Shown piece after piece: positions 5,970 through 9,509 of a DNA stretch of 9,509 nt. The notes under the pieces are model-generated. The model was not told where the DNA came from. It did not search any database and worked only from the letters and a program-made list of their open reading frames with translations. Positions within the stretch are counted from its first letter, which is position 1. Each line of letters opens with the position of its first letter. Made by a program: the position numbers and the translations under genes. Where the stretch lies: NCBI GenBank assembly GCA_021737205.1, contig JAIPEK010000068.1, positions 1-9,509 on the forward strand. Direction: 5' to 3'. The stretch comes from Desulfarculaceae bacterium. Lineage in GTDB: Bacteria > Desulfobacterota > Desulfobacteria > Desulfobacterales > Desulfobacteraceae.

Positions 5970-8105
5970 TTATCCGAATCCAATTAACCTGCCTGACTGA
6001 TATACCAGAAAAGATAAGCCCCATGCAACCGCAGTGGTATAAAATAAATTAAAAAGAGCCCAACGGCCGGAAGTTTCTTTCCATATGGCGATGATCGTGG
6101 CGGTACAGGGGATATACAGAAGGACGAACACCATCAGGGAAAGAGCGCTCAAGGGAGTCATCCCGGAAGACTTGAGCGCCGATTCCAGGGCGTTTGCATT
6201 CTGATTCTCCACCCCGTAGAGAACGCCCATCGTACTGATAACGATTTCTTTTGCCACAAGCCCGGTGATCAGTGCAACGCTGGACCGCCATTCAATCCCC
6301 AGCGGATCGAAAAAAGGTTCGATGGTTTTTCCGATTCTGCCGATATAGGATTTCGCCACCCGTTCCGTTTTCTTTTCTTTTGACAGCCGATATATCCTCT
6401 CGTTGATCTCTTCTGTTTCGGAGAGGGTCCCGGCTTTCTCTTTCTCTATTTTTAGCTGCCGGATTCCGGCTGAATAATCTTTGGAATAGTCAATGTCCTT
6501 GGGAAAATAGGAGAGTGTCCAGATAATAATGGAACCGACCAGGATCACACCGCCCATTTTTTTTAAAAACATTTTGCTCCGGTCCCACATGTGAATCAAA
6601 AGGCTTTTCAACATGGGCGCCCGGTACGGGGGCAGTTCCATGACAAAAGGGGCATCTTCCCCTTTAAGCGCAGTGGAGCGCAGCAGCTTTCCGGATATGA
6701 CGGCCACGATGATTCCGGTGAAATAGAGGAGGAAAATAATGGTTCCCGGGTTCTGAGGGAAAAAGGTGCCGGCAAGTATCACGTAGACCGGAAGCCTCGC
6801 CGAACAGGACATGAACGGGGTCAAAAGCGCGGTCAGGATCCTGTCCTTTTTGTTTTCAAGGGTCCGCGTGGCCATGACGGCAGGTACGTTGCAGCCGAAT
6901 CCCATCAGCATGGGGATGAAAGATTTTCCGTGGAGGCCCACCAGATGCATCACCCGATCCATGAGAAATGCGGCCCTTGCCATGTACCCGGTGTCCTCGA
7001 AAAGGGCGATGCAGAAAAACAGAATCAGGATATTGGGAAGAAAGATAGCCACGCTCCCGATACCTGCAAGAACACCATCCAGAAGCAGGTCTTTGAAATA
7101 CGATGGTGCAATGGCCGAGTCCAGAAAACGTGTAAGAATCGAAAGCCCGGAATCGATCCACTCCATGGGGTAGGCTCCCAGGGAAAAAGTGATCTGGAAC
7201 ATGGCCCAGATAAAAAAGATAAAAATGGGAAAACCTAAGATCCGGTTGGTCAGCACAAGATCGATATCTCTTGATATATCAATGCGTTTTTTATTGGATA
7301 TGGACACGGCTTCTTTTACAATGCCGGCGATGAACCCGTACCGGTCATCGGTTAAGACCATTTCCGGGTCTTCCTGGAAAAGGTCTTCAATCCGGTTCCT
7401 GCATTTTCCCACGACCTCCAGGAGATGGGGCTCGTTTTCGAATTCACCGGTGATGATCCGGTCGCCTTCAAGGAGTTTCACCGCATTCCAGCGGACCGGA
7501 GTTTCCGGCAGGGCGAGGTTTCTGGCCTCTATCTCGTGGACAACGGATTCGATGCATTTTTCGATTTCCTGGGAATACTTGATCCCTCTTCTCTTTTTGT
7601 TTTTTGAAGCGAAAACGGCCTCATTGATTGCCGTGTCCAGGAGAATATCCGTTCCCTGGTTTTTGTTGCCGACAGTGAATACAACCGGGATGTTCAAAAG
7701 AGCGCAGATCTGTTCGGCGTCGATGGAAATGCCTCTTGACCGGGCCACGTCCGCCATGTTCAAAACGAAAACCACCGGCCTCCCAAGTTCCGCGACCTGC
7801 ATGGCAAGGTAAAGGCTTCGTTCGAGGTTGGATGCATCGATAATGTTTACCACCACGTCTGGATCCCCTGTGAGGATAAAATCCCGGGCGGCGATCTCTT
7901 CTGCGGAAAAAGGGGTCAGGCTGTAAGTACCGGGAAGATCGACTATGTTGATGTCGTAGTCTTTGTGACGGGCCTTTCCCTCTTTTTTTTCAACGGTCAC
8001 CCCGGGCCAGTTTCCCACTTTCTGGTTGGCGCCGGTCAGGTTGTTGAAAATCGTGGTCTTGCCGGAGTTCGGGTTCCCGGAGAGGGCTATGGTGATAGAT
8101 TTCAT
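5970..8105 (-). CDS. feoB: FeoB, ferrous iron transport GTPase-permease
   Basis: A 711-residue inner-membrane Fe(II) importer, slightly shorter than the 773-residue E. coli protein. The N-terminal G domain has G1 GNPNSGKTT (10-18), switch I T37 in GNWPGVTVEKKEG, G3 DLPG (56-59) and G4 NMAD (116-119). A helical NFeoB extension follows, then the membrane core from about residue 290. The core has the conserved gate segments EDTGYMARAAFLMDR, GKSFIPMLMGFGCNVPAVMATRTL and FMSCSARLPVYV, and late in the protein YIPCTATIIAIWKETSGRWALF. A charged cytoplasmic loop of about 60 residues lies before the last membrane group. All signature motifs are intact. The ATG overlaps the stop of the upstream Fur-FeoA gene (ATGA), with GGAG just upstream, so translation is coupled. 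No FeoC gene follows; repeat B comes next. Confidence 0.97.
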   Translation of the reverse strand: MKSITIALSGNPNSGKTTIFNNLTGANQKVGNWPGVTVEKKEGKARHKDYDINIVDLPGTYSLTPFSAEEIAARDFILTGDPDVVVNIIDASNLERSLYLAMQVAELGRPVVFVLNMADVARSRGISIDAEQICALLNIPVVFTVGNKNQGTDILLDTAINEAVFASKNKKRRGIKYSQEIEKCIESVVHEIEARNLALPETPVRWNAVKLLEGDRIITGEFENEPHLLEVVGKCRNRIEDLFQEDPEMVLTDDRYGFIAGIVKEAVSISNKKRIDISRDIDLVLTNRILGFPIFIFFIWAMFQITFSLGAYPMEWIDSGLSILTRFLDSAIAPSYFKDLLLDGVLAGIGSVAIFLPNILILFFCIALFEDTGYMARAAFLMDRVMHLVGLHGKSFIPMLMGFGCNVPAVMATRTLENKKDRILTALLTPFMSCSARLPVYVILAGTFFPQNPGTIIFLLYFTGIIVAVISGKLLRSTALKGEDAPFVMELPPYRAPMLKSLLIHMWDRSKMFLKKMGGVILVGSIIIWTLSYFPKDIDYSKDYSAGIRQLKIEKEKAGTLSETEEINERIYRLSKEKKTERVAKSYIGRIGKTIEPFFDPLGIEWRSSVALITGLVAKEIVISTMGVLYGVENQNANALESALKSSGMTPLSALSLMVFVLLYIPCTATIIAIWKETSGRWALFNLFYTTAVAWGLSFLVYQSGRLIGFG

Positions 8106-9073
8106 CTGTTCTCCGGTGTGCGGACATCTTCAACGGTTATACAGGCGGCTTCCTCCACACGAAGGGAAACATGATATCCTTTGATGATGATTTCAACCGG
8201 ATCTTTCAAGGGAGCGTATTTTTCCACGAAAACTTTTGTTCCCCTGTTGATGCCCAGTTCAAGAAGCCTTCTTTTCAGCACGGTTTCTCCGGCCACCCGG
8301 GAAATAATGCCTTCCTGCCCCTCTTTCATGTCCCGCAGGGTCATTTTCACGGGAAGATCCGGTTTCGGTGCCTGGGAATCATTGTTGGATTTTCGCGATT
8401 GAACCGGCTGTACCATTACCTTGTTGGCCATGCCCTTTCCGATGATAAACCGGCTGTCCCGGACGGCTACAACAGCCTGGCCCCCGGCCTTGGCAGAGAC
8501 GATCTCAAGATGTTCTCCGATCTTGATTCCCATGGCGGACAGCCGCATGTTGATTTTCCGCCCGCCTTCCACCTCAATGATTTTCACCATTTCCCCGGGA
8601 TTCGCCCGGTCAAGCGGAATCACAAAGTTCCGTTCTTTGAGGCAGCCCGAGCAGATTCCATAGATGGTCATTTTGTGCTGAAGCATGTGGAAACGGTAGG
8701 CACCGGCCAGTTTGAGCTGCTGCTTTTCAAGGCTTTCGTCTCTGAATTCAATGATTTTTCCGCATTTGGTGCAGACCATATGATCGTGGTGAAGTCCGAT
8801 GTGTCGGTGTTCATAATGGATTGTGTCGTCCGAGAACGTGATTCTCTGAGCAAAACCGAAATCACAGAGAAGAGCCATGGTTTGTTCCACAAATAGCCGG
8901 TCCTCGATAATGTGGTTCTTCTTGAGTGCGTTTACAATGTCCATTATAGTGACATGCTCTTCAAGCGCCAGGAACACTTCAAGGATTTTGTATTTTCTTT
9001 CAAAATCCTTTATCCCCTGCTGTTTGAACAGTCTTTTGAACTGTTTTATTTCATTGTCATGTGTATATTGCAT
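8102..9073 (-). CDS. Fur-like regulator fused to two FeoA domains
   Basis: A 323-residue three-domain fusion. Residues 1-150 are Fur-like: a winged-helix part (about 10-90), then the dimerisation part with HHDHMVCTKCGKIIEF. By alignment to E. coli Fur the regulatory ligands are kept (H40, E88, H95, H96, D97, H98, E109, E116, H133), as are two CxxC pairs (C101/C104, C141/C144). The usual T-V-Y-R of the recognition helix is replaced by F-V-E-Q (61-64). Residues about 154-223 form a first, divergent FeoA/SH3-like domain (MRLSAMGIKIGE). After a hydrophilic linker (224-240), residues about 242-317 form a canonical FeoA domain (RRLLELGINRGTKV, then DPVEIIIKGYHVSLR). FeoA normally is a small separate partner of FeoB. 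The gene overlaps feoB by 4 bases and no separate feoA is present. It probably senses iron and controls its own operon, while its FeoA domains may act on FeoB. These two roles are inferred. Confidence 0.9.
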   Translation of the reverse strand: MQYTHDNEIKQFKRLFKQQGIKDFERKYKILEVFLALEEHVTIMDIVNALKKNHIIEDRLFVEQTMALLCDFGFAQRITFSDDTIHYEHRHIGLHHDHMVCTKCGKIIEFRDESLEKQQLKLAGAYRFHMLQHKMTIYGICSGCLKERNFVIPLDRANPGEMVKIIEVEGGRKINMRLSAMGIKIGEHLEIVSAKAGGQAVVAVRDSRFIIGKGMANKVMVQPVQSRKSNNDSQAPKPDLPVKMTLRDMKEGQEGIISRVAGETVLKRRLLELGINRGTKVFVEKYAPLKDPVEIIIKGYHVSLRVEEAACITVEDVRTPENR

Positions 9074-9104
9074 AAACTTTTTCCAAACTGAAAAACAAAA
9101 AATT

Positions 9105-9133
9105 AAAATAGTAAAATTACAAGATTATGTCAA
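9105..9133 (-). promoter_or_regulatory. Sigma-70-type promoter of the fur-feoA / feoB operon
   Basis: On the minus strand, a perfect TTGACA (9133-9128), a 17-base spacer and TATTTT (9110-9105) stand about 30 bases before the ATG of the fusion gene. The region is strongly AT-rich. A GGA followed by A-run (about 9081-9085) is the only ribosome site candidate. Confidence 0.7.
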
Positions 9134-9142
9134 TATAATGTT
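9121..9142. promoter_or_regulatory. AT-rich dyad over the -35 box, candidate Fur-type operator
   Basis: The 22 bases form an inverted repeat with 8 of 11 pairs matching; the best part is ATTAT(9124-9128) against ATAAT(9135-9139). It covers the -35 hexamer, so a bound dimer would block the promoter. AT-rich dyads of this kind suit Fur-family sites, but it is not a canonical Fur box. The regulator's changed recognition helix would fit a different site. Confidence 0.45.
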
Positions 9143-9161
9143 GGCTGAAATTCAGTGCAAC

Positions 9162-9217
9162 CGCATGAAATTATTCTTGGGAACATGACACGGAGTTTCA
9201 TGAAAATTTCGTGCGAT
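9162..9217. repeat. Short internally deleted copy of the neighbouring inverted-repeat element
   Basis: The left end CGCATGAAATTATT (9162-9175) is identical to 9237-9250. The right part 9179-9217 matches 9466-9501: GGGAACATG-n-CACGGA, then AAAATTTCGTGCGAT, with a few differences between. So this 56-base unit has both ends of the larger element but lacks about 210 internal bases. It lies upstream of the feo promoter. Confidence 0.7.
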
Positions 9218-9227
9218 TGGATCTGTG

Positions 9228-9508
9228 CAGGGCGATCGCATGAAATTATTTTATTCCTTTCAAGCCGGCTTTCGAGCCGTTCTCGTGAACTGATAAGGGT
9301 TCATGGCAAAGGCAGAGGCAGCAGACGATCCGGTATAACCTGTAGCGGATTTCAATGTCGGTCGGTTTCCGGCCACACGACGTGGCCGGTTCCGACATTG
9401 TCCTCGGAGCAGCCCTGGACGGGCTGCGAGAATGAGCCGAAGGTTATGCCGGATCGGCTGATGCCGGGAACATGGCACGGACTCATAAAATTTCGTGCGA
9501 TCGCCCTG
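9228..9508. mobile_element. Structured inverted-repeat element of about 281 bases (MITE-like), possibly running past the window edge
   Basis: The terminal inverted repeats are 9228-9251 and 9485-9508. The outer 13 bases (CAGGGCGATCGCA) are perfect, and 21 of 24 pair overall. Inside, 9326-9341 pairs with 9441-9456 (16 pairs, one G-T wobble) and encloses two hairpins: 9353-9361 with 9392-9400, containing CCGGCCAC/GTGGCCGG around a 5-base loop (9369-9389), and GCAGCCC/GGGCTGC (9409-9427). A further CGGCT-TTCG-AGCCG hairpin sits at 9266-9279. No transposase or believable gene is inside; the 72-codon minus-strand frame at 9260-9478 looks like a by-product of the palindromes. The right end touches the window limit, so no target duplication can be read. 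Confidence 0.65.
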
Positions 9509-9509
9509 T

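Noticed and set aside
9228..9240. GCGATCGC octamers (also near position 64), as in cyanobacterial HIP1
   Set aside because: Only three copies; two are the ends of one inverted repeat and the third is coding. This gives no sign of a cyanobacterial origin.
9286..9296. TGAACTGATAA shared between the right-edge element and repeat A (4129-4139)
   Set aside because: Only 11 bases, with unlike flanks; chance is sufficient to explain it.
9326..9456. Possible integron attC site, since ATAACCT and AGGTTATGC resemble the paired core boxes
   Set aside because: The core bases do not fit RYYYAAC/GTTRRRY properly, the fold is a three-way structure not one long hairpin, and no cassette gene or integrase is present.
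9260..9478. 72-codon minus-strand frame inside the inverted-repeat element
   Set aside because: It follows the GC-rich palindromes, is arginine/proline-rich without a domain, and has no ribosome site.

Overview
The window reads as chromosomal DNA of a Gram-negative, probably anaerobic bacterium. A deltaproteobacterium of the Desulfobacterales type is my best guess. This rests on a pilM-pilN pair, a sigma-54 activator system, a high-capacity ferrous iron (Feo) operon and gene-flanking GTTCACGG-type intergenic repeats. Taxonomy is inference; no rRNA or tRNA is present.

Layout. On the minus strand at the left edge lie the first 11 codons of pilN and all of pilM (1-1085), joined by an ATGA overlap. 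Divergent from them on the plus strand is a two-gene operon (1279-4074): a membrane histidine kinase with an extracytoplasmic sensor region, then an NtrC-type response regulator whose GAFTGA loop implies sigma-54 promoters. Positions 4075-4605 appear non-coding. They hold a long imperfect hairpin repeat (repeat A), two copies of a palindromic 23-mer, terminator hairpins and two back-to-back short tandem arrays. Then, all on the minus strand, come a membrane-anchored TPR-like protein and a secreted two-SH3b protein (4606-5786), repeat B (5809-5961), feoB (5970-8105), and an unusual Fur-FeoA-FeoA fusion gene (8102-9073) overlapping feoB by 4 bases. The right edge (about 9160-9509) is a structured, inverted-repeat-bounded, non-coding element with an internally deleted sibling beside it.

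How the genes work together. PilM and PilN build the inner-membrane platform of type IV pili; the divergent kinase/regulator pair may control pili or another sigma-54 regulon. The feo operon encodes the Fe(II) permease FeoB and, in one polypeptide, a Fur-like metal sensor plus two FeoA domains. This suggests that iron sensing and the transporter accessory function are physically coupled. A good sigma-70-type promoter overlapped by an AT-rich dyad lies directly upstream, consistent with autoregulation. The TPR and SH3b proteins look like a small envelope operon of unknown role.

The most unusual items are: (1) the Fur-FeoA-FeoA fusion, with complete Fur metal ligands but a changed recognition helix; (2) repeats A and B, where B equals A plus an exact 66-bp insertion flanked by an 8-bp duplication, the insert carrying a candidate promoter for the SH3b-TPR operon; (3) the foldable inverted-repeat element at the right edge.
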